Source of the DNA: Bog-756 sp963812885
Lineage (GTDB): Bacteria > Actinomycetota > Acidimicrobiia > Acidimicrobiales > RAAP-2
Length of the DNA: 64,000 nt
Assembly: GCA_963812885.1 (NCBI GenBank)
Contig: CAWEWZ010000001.1
Coordinates: 62,001 to 126,000 of the forward strand
Reading direction: 5' to 3'
Part shown: positions 45,624 through 54,970 of the stretch, one piece after another
How positions within the stretch are numbered: the stretch's first letter is position 1
How the letters are laid out: every line of letters begins with the position of its first letter
Notes under the pieces: model-generated
Seen by the model: the letters and a program-made list of their open reading frames with translations, nothing else
What the model was told of the DNA's origin: nothing
The model's database searches: none
Made by a program: the position numbers and the translations under genes

Positions 45624-45629
45624 TACGCT
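45624..45629 (+). promoter_or_regulatory. -10 hexamer, leaderless promoter
   Basis: TACGCT followed by six bases and ATG at 45636. No ribosome-binding site is present. Confidence 0.5.
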
Positions 45630-45635
45630 TGGCGG

Positions 45636-45917
45636 ATGACGATCCGCCAGGATCTCGATGCACTCGTCGACACCATGGAGCCCGAGTACGCCCGGGCGGC
45701 GGCGCCGGTCGACGAGACAAGGACCGTGGCCGCCGCGGCGCTCCGCAGCGCCTATCTCGTCGCCGACGCCCTCGATGCACTCAGCCAGGAGCTCGACGAT
45801 CTCGAGGGGGATCAACTCGAACGACAGGTGGCCGAGTTGAAGGTCGAGATCGCCGACCTGCGATTGCGCGTCGAATTGATCGCCAACGCTGGGCGGAAAC
45901 GACGGCGTCAGTCGTGA
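45636..45917 (+). CDS. Small coiled-coil hypothetical protein
   Basis: A 93-residue acidic protein. Nearly the whole length is predicted helical, with a strong heptad-like segment from about residue 45 to 82 (LSQELDDLEGDQLERQVAEL, KVEIADLRLRVELI) and a basic tail (GRKRRRQS). It probably forms a coiled-coil dimer. It stands alone, divergent from the ECF sigma gene, with 191 bases between the two starts. I do not recognise a family. Confidence 0.6.
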   Translation: MTIRQDLDALVDTMEPEYARAAAPVDETRTVAAAALRSAYLVADALDALSQELDDLEGDQLERQVAELKVEIADLRLRVELIANAGRKRRRQS

Positions 45918-46267
45918 CCGGCGAATCGGTGGCCGATGAGGAGACTCCGCCGGCGCCGGGGGGGATGGCGTCGGCGGAGCCGGGTCCTCATCGTGGTCTG
46001 ACGACCCCTTTGTCCGTTTGACCAATTCCTATCGTGAGCGCGTCTCGGGTCCTCGTGGTTTCGAAACCGTGAACGCACGATGAACGCCGCGACCGGGTCC
46101 CGATGGTCATGATCGCTCCAGGGCATAGACGGCGCTCTCCAGGCCCCCGGGCGGAGCTACGGGACCCGGTCCGTGGCGGAAACGCTGTCGTTCGCCCATC
46201 CCTCGGGCATTCGGCCTGGGCGACGGTGCCAGACCACTTGGTAGTTGCCTCTGTCGCGGAGAACTGG
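45918..46267. other. Gene-free interval of 350 bases
   Basis: Lies between a plus-strand small gene and a minus-strand LLM gene, so both flanks are 3' ends. I see no frame with convincing codon bias on either strand, no tRNA and no clear terminator. It is somewhat less G/C-biased than its surroundings. It may be remnant sequence. Confidence 0.4.
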
Positions 46268-47134
46268 TCAGCGGGCAATAAGCGCAGGGGCCAACTCGCG
46301 GTAGGTCTGGAGGGGGAACGAACCCGGAGGGGCGATGACCTGAATGCAGACATGGTTTGCGCCAGCTTCCAGGTGTTGACGTATGCGATGGGCGACGTCG
46401 TCCTGATCGCCCCAGGCCACCACTGCGTCGACCAATCGGTCGCTTCCGCCCCCGGCGAGATCGTCATCCCCGAAGCCCAGCGAACGGAGATTGTTGGCGT
46501 AGTTCGGCAGCGAGAGGTACCCAGCCGTGAATGCCCGCGCGGCCTGTCGCGCCGAGCTCGCGTCCTTCTCCAGCACCACGCTGACCTCGGGGGCCAGCAA
46601 CGCATCGGCTCCGAGTACCTCACGAGCTCGGGCTGTGTGGGCAACCGGTACGAAGTAGGGATGCGCACCCGCGGCTCGATCGGCTGAAAGCCTCAGCATC
46701 CGAGGTCCAAGAGCGGCGAGTGCCCTCCGCTCCCTCGCCGCCCCGGTAGGCCCGGCAGCATCGAGGGCATCGAGGGCATCGAGGTAGGCCACCATCTTGC
46801 TGTACGGGCGGCTGTAGTCCTCGACGATTGCCGCGTGGCTCGCCCCAACACCGAGGACGAACCGGCCCGGATGCCGGAGGTCGAGGTCGGCGACGGCCTG
46901 GGCGATCTCTTCAGGGGAAGTCGACCAAATGCTCACGATACCGCTGCAGACCACCATCCGAGTGGTAGCGGTCAGCAGGCGTTCGAAATGCGGCGAAAGG
47001 CCTGGCTTGAACCCGCCCGAGGACCACAGGGCTGTGTAGCCGAGCTCTTCCAACTCGGCCGCGACGTCGATCGAGGCGTCCTCGGCGACCCGCCATGTAC
47101 CGCTCCACCAGACGCCTACTCGCCCTAGATCCAT
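46268..47134 (-). CDS. LLM-class F420-dependent oxidoreductase
   Basis: A 288-residue luciferase-like barrel: LGRVGVWWSGTWRVAEDASI, LGYTALWSSGGFKPGLSPHF, VVCSGIVSIWSTSPEEIAQA, PGRFVLGVGASHAAIVEDYS and ANHVCIQVIAPPGSFPLQTY. It resembles the TIGR03620-type F420 branch. The ATG at 47134 lies six bases after TACCGT, a leaderless layout; an apparent longer N-terminus would be read from the adjacent tRNA gene and is rejected. A 9-base tandem repeat (46758-46784, three copies) encodes LDALDALDA. Confidence 0.86.
   Translation of the reverse strand: MDLGRVGVWWSGTWRVAEDASIDVAAELEELGYTALWSSGGFKPGLSPHFERLLTATTRMVVCSGIVSIWSTSPEEIAQAVADLDLRHPGRFVLGVGASHAAIVEDYSRPYSKMVAYLDALDALDAAGPTGAARERRALAALGPRMLRLSADRAAGAHPYFVPVAHTARAREVLGADALLAPEVSVVLEKDASSARQAARAFTAGYLSLPNYANNLRSLGFGDDDLAGGGSDRLVDAVVAWGDQDDVAHRIRQHLEAGANHVCIQVIAPPGSFPLQTYRELAPALIAR
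46758..46784. repeat. Three perfect 9-base tandem copies (GCATCGAGG)
   Basis: In-frame minisatellite inside the LLM gene. It encodes the repeated LDA tripeptide and keeps the frame. Confidence 0.8.
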
Positions 47135-47140
47135 CGGATG

Positions 47141-47146
47141 ACGGTA
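47141..47146 (-). promoter_or_regulatory. -10 hexamer, leaderless promoter of the LLM gene
   Basis: On the minus strand TACCGT is followed by six bases and the ATG at 47134. Confidence 0.5.
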
Positions 47147-47203
47147 CCTCGGCATGGGCCCCCCGATCCGCAGGACGGCAGACGGTCCACCAGGACAGAC
47201 AAC

Positions 47204-47280
47204 TGGTGGGGCTAGCAAGAATCGAACTTGCGACCTCAGCATTATCAGTGCTGCGCTCTAACCGACTGAGCTATAGCCCC
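47204..47280 (-). tRNA. tRNA-Ile (GAT anticodon)
   Basis: Full cloverleaf on the minus strand. The acceptor stem GGGGCTA pairs with TAGCCCC. The D-arm contains AGCTCAGTCGGTTAGAGC. The anticodon stem CAGCA/TGCTG encloses the loop CTGATAA, with GAT at the anticodon. The T-arm contains TTCGATTC. The CCA end is encoded (47204-47206). It lies just after gyrA in the direction of transcription, as in many actinobacteria. Confidence 0.97.
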
Positions 47281-49810
47281 GCAAACCGGTGCACGACGCT
47301 ACACCAAGGCCCGAGCCGACCTAGCGCGTCCCCGGCCACTTCCCCGGCCACCGCGGCCACCGCGGCCACCGCATCGCCGCCGTCGAGGTTCATGACCCGG
47401 ACCCCGGTGGCGTCACGACCCTGCGAGGCGATCTCGCGCACCGCGGTTCGGATGACCACCCCCGAGGTCGAGATCAGGAGGATCTCGTCCTCCAGCCCGG
47501 CCATGAACGCGGCCACCACCCGGCCCCGCTTGGCCGTCAGGCGGATCCCACGCACCCCCTGCCCGCCCCGGGCCTGCCGGTTGAAGCGCTCCAGTTTGGT
47601 CCGCTTGCCGTAACCGGCGTCGGTGACCAGCAGGATGTCGGCCTCGTCCCGGGCGACGTCGCAGGACACCACCTGGTCGCCTGCCTTCAGACGCACCCCC
47701 CGGACACCGGCCGCATCGCGGCCCATGGCCCGGACATCCTTCTCGGAGAACCGGATGGTCATGCCCGACTGGGTGACCAGGAACACATCGTCCTCGCCGC
47801 GGGTCTCCACCACCCGGACCAGTTCGTCGCCGTCCCGGAGGTTGATGGCGATGAATCCCTCTCGGCGGGACTTGTCGTACTCACTGAACGAGGTCTTCTT
47901 GACCTGACCCAGCTTCGTGCTGAACACCAGGAAGCTCTCGGCCGGGAAGTCGCGGGTGCCGATGATCGCCTGGATGACCTCGTTGGGGGCCAGGGGGAGG
48001 AGATTGACGATGGCCGTGCCGCGGGCGGTCCGTTCCTTCATCGGGATCTCGAGGGCCCGCAGCCGGAAGACCCGGCCTCGGTTCGAGAACAGCAGGAGGT
48101 GGGCGTGTGCCGAGGTGTGCACGACGTCGTCGATGAGATCCTCTTCCTTGAGCTTCGCCCCCTGGACGCCGCGGCCTCCTCGGCCCTGGGTGCGGAAGGC
48201 GTCCGCCGACACGGCCTTGATGTAGCCGGCACGGCTCATCGTGACGACCAGTTCCTCGTCGTCGACCAGGTCCTCGACATTCATGTCGCCCGGGTCGTGC
48301 GTGATCACCGTGCGCCTGTCGTTGGCGAACTTCTCGCGGATCTCCCCGAGCTCGGTGGCGATCACCCCCCGCAGCTTCGCCGGGTCGTTCAGGATCGACT
48401 CCAGTTCGGCGATCTCCTCCAGAAGCTTGGCCAGCTCCTCTTCGAGGTTGGTCCGGCCCAGCCGGGTGAGCCGGGCCAGGGTCATGTCGAGAATGTGGTT
48501 GGCCTGCTCCTCCGAGAACTCGAACGGTGCGGCCTGCAGTGTCCCGAGGGCAGCCGGGCGGTCGTCGGAACCGCGGATGGCGGCGATCACCTCGTCGAGC
48601 ATGTCGATGGCCTTGAGGAGGCCCTCGACGACGTGGGCCCGGGCCTTGGCCTTGTCCAGGAGGAACTGGGACCGACGGGTCACCACCTCGACCTGGTGGG
48701 CCACGTAGTGGGTCAGGATCTGGGCCAGGTTCAGGGTGCGGGGCACCCCGTCGACCAGCGCCACCGCGTTGACGCTGAACGTGGTCTGCATCGGCGTCTG
48801 CTTGAACAGGTTGTTGAGGACGACGTTGGCGTTGGCGTCCCGCTTGAGCCGGATCACCAACCTGGTCTTGCCGCCGGACGAGTCGTCCTGAGCCTCGGCG
48901 ATGCCGTCGAGGTCTCCGGCTCGGACCAGGTCCTCGATCTTCTTCGACACCGAGGCGATCGACGTCTGATAGGGCATCTCGGTGACCACGATCCGGGTCT
49001 CCCCGGCCCGGCCCTCCTCGATCTCCGCCACCGCCCGCATCTTGATGGAGCCGCGGCCGGTGCGGAGGGCGTCCAGGATCCCCTGTCGGCCGAGGATGAG
49101 CCCACCGGTGGGGAAGTCGGGGCCCTTGACGAACTCCATCAGGTCGTCAGGGCTGGCGTCGGGGTGCTCGAGGAGGTGGACCGTGGCGTCGATGGCCTCG
49201 CCCGAGGTTGTGCGGCGGGATGTTGGTGGCCATCCCGACGGCGATGCCCTGTGACCCGTTGACCAGCATGTTGGGGAACCGCGCCGGCAGGACGGTCGGT
49301 TCTTCCGAGGTGGCGTCATAGTTGGCCACGAAGTCGACGGTCTCCTGGTCGATACCGTGCATCAACTCGAGCGCCAGTGAGCCGAGACGGCACTCCGTGT
49401 AGCGCATGGCCGCCGGGCCCTCGTCCGGGCCCGTCCCTCCGAAATTCCCGTGGCCGTCGATCAGCGGATGGCGCATGGAGAAGTCCTGGACCATCCGGGC
49501 CAGGGCCTCGTAGATGGCCGAGTCGCCGTGCGGGATGGTACGAGCCCATCACGTCCCCGACCACCTTGGCGCACTTGTTACGGGGTCGGTCGGGCAGGAG
49601 CCGCTGGTCGTACATCGAGTAGAGGATCCGGCGGTGCACCGGCTTCAGTCCGTCGCGCACGTCGGGGAGCGCCCGCGAGACGATGACCGACATGGAGTAC
49701 TCGAGGAAGGAGCGCTCCATCTCCTCCTGGATCTCGATCGGCTCGATGAACCCCGAGATCTCCTCGTCGGTGCCCGAGCCCCCGGTACCGTCGTTGTTCC
49801 GTCCTGGCAT
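47271..49810 (-). CDS. gyrA: DNA gyrase subunit A, two frame breaks as given
   Basis: Type II topoisomerase breakage-reunion subunit. The N-terminus begins IEIQEEMERSFLEYSMSVIV, SRALPDVRDGLKPVHRR. After a surplus base near 49532 (CCC for CC) the next frame gives HGDSAIYEALARMVQDFSMR, then the catalytic-Tyr region (AAMRYTECRLG). After another near 49201 (GGG for GG) it gives GEAIDATVHLLEHPDASPDD and the whole C-terminal beta-pinwheel. The open frame ends in the tRNA-Ile gene at 47271; a TAG in the next frame near 47321 may be the real stop. The gene is essential, so these are very probably sequence errors. It lies 104 bases after gyrB. Confidence 0.93.
47346..47372. repeat. Three perfect 9-base tandem copies (GGCCACCGC) at the gyrA 3' end
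   Basis: Encodes AVAAVAAVA on the minus strand in the poorly conserved tail of GyrA, close to a suspected frame error. Confidence 0.75.
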
Positions 49811-49914
49811 TCCTTGGTCCTATCTGCGTTGCTGAGGTCTGTCTTGCTGAGGTCTTGCGTAGCGGCCAATCGTCCTGTCGGCTGGCCCGGGTGGCGCCCG
49901 GCTCACCCGGCCCG

Positions 49915-51864
49915 TCAGATGTCGAGGAAGCGCACGTCCTTGGCGTTGGTCTGGATGAACTGGCGACGCAGGTCCACGTCCTCGCCCATCAACACCGAGC
50001 AGACCTCGTCGGCGATGGCCGCCTGCTCGACGGCGATCTGCAGGAGAGATCGCTTGCCGGGGTCCATGGTGGTCTCGCGCAGCTCCGCGTAGTCCATCTC
50101 GCCGAGTCCCTTCAAGCGTTGGAACTCCTTGGTGTGGTTGGGATTCTCGAGCAGGAACGCCGCCTTGGCGGCATCGTCCTTGAGATACGCCTTCTCCTTG
50201 CCCACCTCGGTCGAATACAGCGGCGGTTGGGCCACGTAGACGAACCCTCCTTCGACGAGCGGTTTCATCTGCCGGAAGAAGAAGGTGAGCAGCAGGGTCC
50301 GGATGTGCGACCCGTCCACGTCGGCGTCGGCCAGGATGATGATCTTGTGGTACCTGATCTTCGTGACGTCGAAATCCTCGGCCAGGCCGGCGCCGATGGC
50401 GGAGATGAGCGCCTGGATTTCGGTGTTCTTCAGCATCTTGTCGATCCGGGCCCGCTCGACGTTGAGGATCTTGCCGCGGATGGGCAGGATGGCCTGGGTC
50501 TGCGGGTTGCGGGCGTCTTTGGCCGAGCCCCCGGCCGAGTTCCCCTCGACGATGAACAGTTCGCTGGCCCGGGGGTCCCGGGACGAGCAGTCCACCAACT
50601 TGCCGGGCAGACCGGCGCCGTCGAGCGCCGACTTCCGGCGGGTCAGGTCGCGGGCCGAACGGGCGGCGACACGGGCCCGGGCCGCCAGCATCCCCTTCTG
50701 GATGATCTGGCCGGCTTCGCGGGGGTTCTCCTCGAACCATTCGCTCAGCTTCTCGTTGGTGGCCCGCTCGACCAGTGAGCGGACCGGCACGTTGCCCAGC
50801 TTGGCTTTGGTCTGACCCTCGAACTGAGGATCCTGGAGGCGTACCGAGATGATCGCGGTCAGGCCCTCGCGGATGTCCTCGCCCAGGAGGTTGTCATCCT
50901 TCTCCTTCAGGGTTCCTTTGGCTCGGGCGTACTTGTTGGCCACATTGGTGAGGGACTTCTTGAATCCCTCCTCGTGCATGCCGCCGTCGATGGTCGATAT
51001 GCCGTTGGCGAACGAGTGGATGCTCTCGTAGAAGCCGGTGTTCCACTGCAGCGCGATCTCCACCTCCATGGTCTCTTCACGCTGCTCGAGCGAACTGACC
51101 TTGCGGAAGAGCGCCTCCTTGGACGCGTTGAGGTGGCGCACATAGTCGACGATGCCGTCCTTGTACTTGAAGACCTGCGACTCCTTGCCGTCGGGCCGCT
51201 CGTCGGCGAACCGGATCTCGAGTCCCTTGTTGAGGAAGGCCATCACCTGCAGGCGTTCCATCACCGTCTGGGCCCGGAACTCGATGTCCTCGAAGATGGC
51301 AGGGTCTGGCCAGAACGTGATCGTCGTGCCGGTCCTCCCCCGCGGCGCCTTCCCGGTGACCTCAAGTTTGCCGACAGGGTTTCCGCCGTCCTTGAACTCG
51401 AGGACATGGTGGTCGCCGTCGCTATCGATCTCCAGGAGCAGCCGGGTGGACAGGGCGTTGACCACCGAGACTCCCACGCCGTGGAGCCCACCCGAAACCT
51501 TGTAGCCGCCCCCTTCACCGAATTTCGCTCCGGCATGGAGCACGGTGAGGACCACCTCGGCGGCCGACTTTCCCTTCTGTTCCTTTATCGGGCCGGTGGG
51601 GATACCCCGTCCGTTGTCGGCCACGCGGACACCGCCGTCAGCCAGCAGCGTGACGTCGATCTGGGTGCAGTAGCCGGCCATGGCCTCGTCCACCGAGTTG
51701 TCGACGACCTCCCAGACGAGGTGGTGCAGACCGGTCGGCCCCGTCGATCCGATGTACATCCCGGGTCGCTTCCGAACCGGTTCCAAGCCCTCCAGAACAG
51801 TGATGTCCTCGGCGGTGTACGTCGATTCTTCGCCGCTACCCTCGACCTCTTTTTTCAGCGCCAC
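49915..51864 (-). CDS. gyrB: DNA gyrase subunit B
   Basis: An intact ATPase subunit of 649 residues, the size usual in actinobacteria. The GHKL ATP site is complete (EVVDNSVDEAMAGY, DNGRGIPTG, GGLHGVGVSVVNAL). The TOPRIM domain has EGNSAGGSAKDARN and DADVDGSHIRTLLLTF with its Asp-x-Asp-x-Asp metal site. The C-terminus QFIQTNAKDVRFLDI is canonical. It uses a GTG start with GGAAAGG upstream. It sits between the DUF721 gene and gyrA in one minus-strand cluster. Confidence 0.97.
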   Translation of the reverse strand: MALKKEVEGSGEESTYTAEDITVLEGLEPVRKRPGMYIGSTGPTGLHHLVWEVVDNSVDEAMAGYCTQIDVTLLADGGVRVADNGRGIPTGPIKEQKGKSAAEVVLTVLHAGAKFGEGGGYKVSGGLHGVGVSVVNALSTRLLLEIDSDGDHHVLEFKDGGNPVGKLEVTGKAPRGRTGTTITFWPDPAIFEDIEFRAQTVMERLQVMAFLNKGLEIRFADERPDGKESQVFKYKDGIVDYVRHLNASKEALFRKVSSLEQREETMEVEIALQWNTGFYESIHSFANGISTIDGGMHEEGFKKSLTNVANKYARAKGTLKEKDDNLLGEDIREGLTAIISVRLQDPQFEGQTKAKLGNVPVRSLVERATNEKLSEWFEENPREAGQIIQKGMLAARARVAARSARDLTRRKSALDGAGLPGKLVDCSSRDPRASELFIVEGNSAGGSAKDARNPQTQAILPIRGKILNVERARIDKMLKNTEIQALISAIGAGLAEDFDVTKIRYHKIIILADADVDGSHIRTLLLTFFFRQMKPLVEGGFVYVAQPPLYSTEVGKEKAYLKDDAAKAAFLLENPNHTKEFQRLKGLGEMDYAELRETTMDPGKRSLLQIAVEQAAIADEVCSVLMGEDVDLRRQFIQTNAKDVRFLDI

Positions 51865-52034
51865 AGGCGCGCCCTTTCCAACATCGATTGACTGAGCGGG
51901 AACCAGGGCAACGAGGTCGTCTCCGGCGCGTTGGGCGCATTCTGTCGACAGCCGCGGTCACCCGATTCCAAGGCTCCAGTCTAGCCTCCGGGGCTACCTT
52001 CCCGGACCGATGATCGCCGCGGGAACGGCCCCGC

Positions 52035-52352
52035 CTAGCGCCGGACCCGGACCTCGAGCCGAGCCGGCCTAACCGCCCCCGTCTCCTCCACCACCCGGTC
52101 CAGCAGAGCGTCCCCCATGCCCCGGACCTGAGTGGCCCAGGCTGGGTGGTCGACACTCACCACCAAGGCCTCGCCGTCCAGCCGGATCGGCTGCACGTGA
52201 CCGGCCATGGGCGCTCCGACGATCTCCGGCCAGGACGCGAACAGGCGACCGAGGCCCTTGGCGTCCCTGAGACCGAGCTGACGGGTCACCGCATCGAGCG
52301 AGTCCTCCAGCCGACGCGGGCCACTCTCGTTTCTCGCCGATCGGTCGCCCAT
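52035..52352 (-). CDS. DUF721 (DciA-like) protein
   Basis: A 105-residue protein with the DUF721 core: LDAVTRQLGLRDAKGLGRLF, ASWPEIVGAPMAGHVQPIRL, ALVVSVDHPAWATQVRGMGD. DUF721 proteins between recF and gyrB are typical of actinobacteria, and relatives (DciA) act in replicative helicase loading. The ATG at 52352 overlaps a TGA that I take to be the recF stop (ATGA). Confidence 0.85.
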   Translation of the reverse strand: MGDRSARNESGPRRLEDSLDAVTRQLGLRDAKGLGRLFASWPEIVGAPMAGHVQPIRLDGEALVVSVDHPAWATQVRGMGDALLDRVVEETGAVRPARLEVRVRR

Positions 52353-53454
52353 CAGGCCCGATCGTCCTCGTCTCGGCGGAGGAGGCCGGTGCACCGGCCT
52401 CGACCGGGTAGATCTTCGCCGCGGCGACCTCCGCCGGGGCCGGAAGGGCCGTGGTCAGGAGAGCCTGGCCCGGGGGGAGGCCGGCCAGCAATGCTTTCGC
52501 CCGGTAGGGGTCGAGCTCGGAGAAAACGTCGTCGAGGAGCAGCACCGGAGGCGTGCCCAGCCGGTCGGTCGCCAGTTGGTGGGCGGCCAGTTGCAGGGCC
52601 AGGGCCAGGGAACGCTGCTCTCCTTGGGAGGCGTGGGTCCGACCCGGAAGGCCTCCGAGCGACAGCTCCAGTTCGTCCCGGTGCGGTCCGGTCAGCGAGA
52701 TTCCGCGCTCGACGTCCTTGGACCTGGTTTCGGCCAGCGCCTCGACCAGACGGCCCGACCACGAGCGCTGGTAGTCGAGCGTGACTACGGTCGGGGCCCC
52801 GGCCAGGCGTGAATAGTGGGCCGTGGTAATGGGGGCCAGCTCATCGACCAGGGCCTCTCGGGCTTCCACCAGCCTGGTCCCGGCGTCGTCGAGGCGCGCG
52901 TCCCACACGTCGAGGGTGCTGGCGATCTCGTCGGTGAGCTTCCGGCCCGTCGTCCGCAGCAACGCCGACCGCTGACGGAGGATCTTCTCCACGTCTTCTA
53001 CCGCCCGGGCCGACTTCGGATCGACCACGGCCATGGTCTCGTCGAGGAACCGCCTCCTCTCCGCGGGTCCTGACCGGACCACCCCGATGTCCTCCGGGGA
53101 GAAGACCGTGGTCCGTAGGGCTTCGTGGAGATCGCTGCGCCGACGGACATTCTGCCGGTTCACCATCGTGCGCGACCGCCCGGTGGCCGACAGCTCGGCT
53201 TCGATGGTGACCGAGCGGCCGTCCACCAGCGTGACGGCCCGGAGGATGGCGTGTTCGGTGCCCCGGCGGACGAGAGCCTCCCGGGGCGAGTGCCGGAACG
53301 ACTGCAGGGTCGACAGGTAGGCAACGGCCTCGAGCACGCTGGTCTTTCCGGCCCCGTTCCGCCCGGTGATGACCGTCGTCCCCTGAGGGTCGGGCTCGAT
53401 GTGCAGCTCGACGACGTTCCGGAAGTTGGTGATCTGGAGTGAGACGAGGTGCAC
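52352..53454 (-). CDS. recF: DNA replication/repair protein RecF
   Basis: SMC-like ATPase that helps RecR/RecO load RecA at gaps. Walker A is VITGRNGAGKTSVLEAV near the N-terminus. The ABC-type signature is ASQGEQRSLALALQLA and Walker B is VLLLDDVFSELDPYRAKA. The frame continues open to 52069, but conserved sequence ends near 52400. A one-base shift there gives LLRRDEDDRA and a TGA overlapping the DUF721 start, the usual coupling. I therefore place the end at 52352. It starts at GTG 53454, 27 bases after dnaN. Confidence 0.9.
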
Positions 53455-53481
53455 GAAGGGGTGTTGGCGACGCCGGTCGGG

Positions 53482-54644
53482 CTAGGAGACCCGGACCGGC
53501 ATCAGTAGATAGCGGAAATTCGTCTCCTCGGCCGCTCGCACGGTGGCCGGCTTGGTGGCGTCCACGGTCTCGAGGAGGACTTCGTCCCCCGACACCGCCT
53601 CGACCCCGTCGATGAGGTAGGTGGGGTTGAAGGCGATGGTCAGCTCGGTACCTTCGAAATCGGCGTCGACCGTCTCGCTGGCGTCGCCCACTTCCTGGGA
53701 GACGACGGTGAGATCCACTCCTCCGCTGCGCATTGACAGCCGGACCGGTGTGGTGTTGTCCCGTACCAGCAGGCGCACCCGCCTGAGGGCGTCCAGCAAC
53801 GAGTCCTTTCCCACGTGGAGGCGGTTCGGATATTCGGATGGGATCAGCTGGCGGTAGTCGGGGTAGCTCCCGTCGAGAAGCCGGGTGCTCACCTTGACGT
53901 CTCCTGCAGTGAAGGTCACGTCATGGTCCCCGATGGACAGGCCGATGGTTGGTCCGGCGCCTCCTTTGTTCCCGTCGTCATCCGAACGCTGCGGCGAGCG
54001 TCCTCTTTGGCCGCTCCGCCCAGACCGGAGAGTTTCTGTAGTTCGGCCAGGGCCCGGGCCGGAACCAGGATCTGCGAACTGTCGTTGAGTACGTCGCTCC
54101 CCTCGATGTCCCGCATGGCCAACCGGTACGAATCGGTGGCTACCAGCCGAATCCCTCCGCCTTCGGGTGCGATCAGCACACCGGTGAGGAGGGGTCGGGC
54201 GTCATCACTCGAGGCCGCCCGGACCACCTGTCGGAGAGCACCGGCCAGATGGGCAGCGGAGAGGAAGGTCGCCGGTTTGGGGGGCTCGGGTAACGAGGGG
54301 AAGTCGTCGACCGGGAAGGTGCGGAGGCTGAACCGGGACCGCGCCGCACCGATATCGACCTTTTCACCCTCGGATTCGATGGTCACGGCGCCCGGCTCGA
54401 GCGAGCGGACGATGTCGGCCAGCAGTTTCGCCGGGGCCACGCAGACACCGTCGGCAATTCCGATGGCCTCGGTCGACGCGTGCACCGTGAGGTCGAGGTC
54501 AGTCCCGACCACGCCCAGATGGTTGGCCTGTACCTCGATCCGGACTCCCCCAAGGGCCATCGAGGTCGACGTGCGCGAACTCACGGCACGGCCAGCAGTG
54601 GTCAGAACCTCCACCAGGGAGTCGCGCTCACATCGGAACTTCAC
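53482..54644 (-). CDS. dnaN: DNA polymerase III beta sliding clamp, one frame break
   Basis: Ring clamp with three similar domains. Frame one encodes MKFRCERDSLVEVLTTAGRA through LAELQKLSGLGGAAKEDARR. The other frame continues from about 53980 with GPTIGLSIGDHDV and TFTAGDVKVSTRLLDGSYPD, YRQLIP, to the canonical end FRYLLMPVRVS. The shift is net -1 (or +2), somewhere in 53960-54000. Together they make about 387 residues, the normal length. Because the clamp is essential, this is probably a sequence error. The GTG start abuts the dnaA-dnaN gap. Confidence 0.93.
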
Positions 54645-54970
54645 CAGGAGGTCCTTTCTGTCTTTTGCTTTAAGTATCTAATTGGATAGTGATGGTAGTA
54701 AGCCCTGTGGATTGTGGATAAGCATCCTGAGCCCCAGCCCAGGGCCGGTCTTACCATCCAGTGGTCATCCACTGAACATGGTCGACCGACGTCATCAGGT
54801 GTTCTTTGGGTGACTGGTTATGGACAAGTTCATCTGAGTTCACAGAATTGCCCCAGTTCGAGGCCGAGATATCCACAGATAGTGCACAACCTCTGGATAC
54901 AGGCTGCGGAAGGACGGAGGGAGACGGTCCCGGGAGGTGTGGCGATCGGCCCTGGTCAGGGCCGCATGGG
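54645..54970. other. dnaA-dnaN gap: candidate oriC
   Basis: A 326-base gene-free interval, markedly A/T-rich at 54655-54700 (TTTTGCTTTAAGTATCTAAT), a possible unwinding element. One perfect DnaA box, TGTGGATAA (minus-strand TTATCCACA), is at 54713-54721. ATATCCACA at 54869-54877 has one mismatch. Weaker matches are at 54706, 54765 (TCATCCACT), 54818 and 54892. Actinobacteria such as Mycobacterium and Streptomyces place oriC here. Confidence 0.68.

Noticed and set aside
47135..47242. N-terminal extension of the LLM gene reading MLRSQVRFLLAPP
   Set aside because: This is translation of the adjacent tRNA-Ile gene, a known artefact. The 47134 start has a leaderless promoter.
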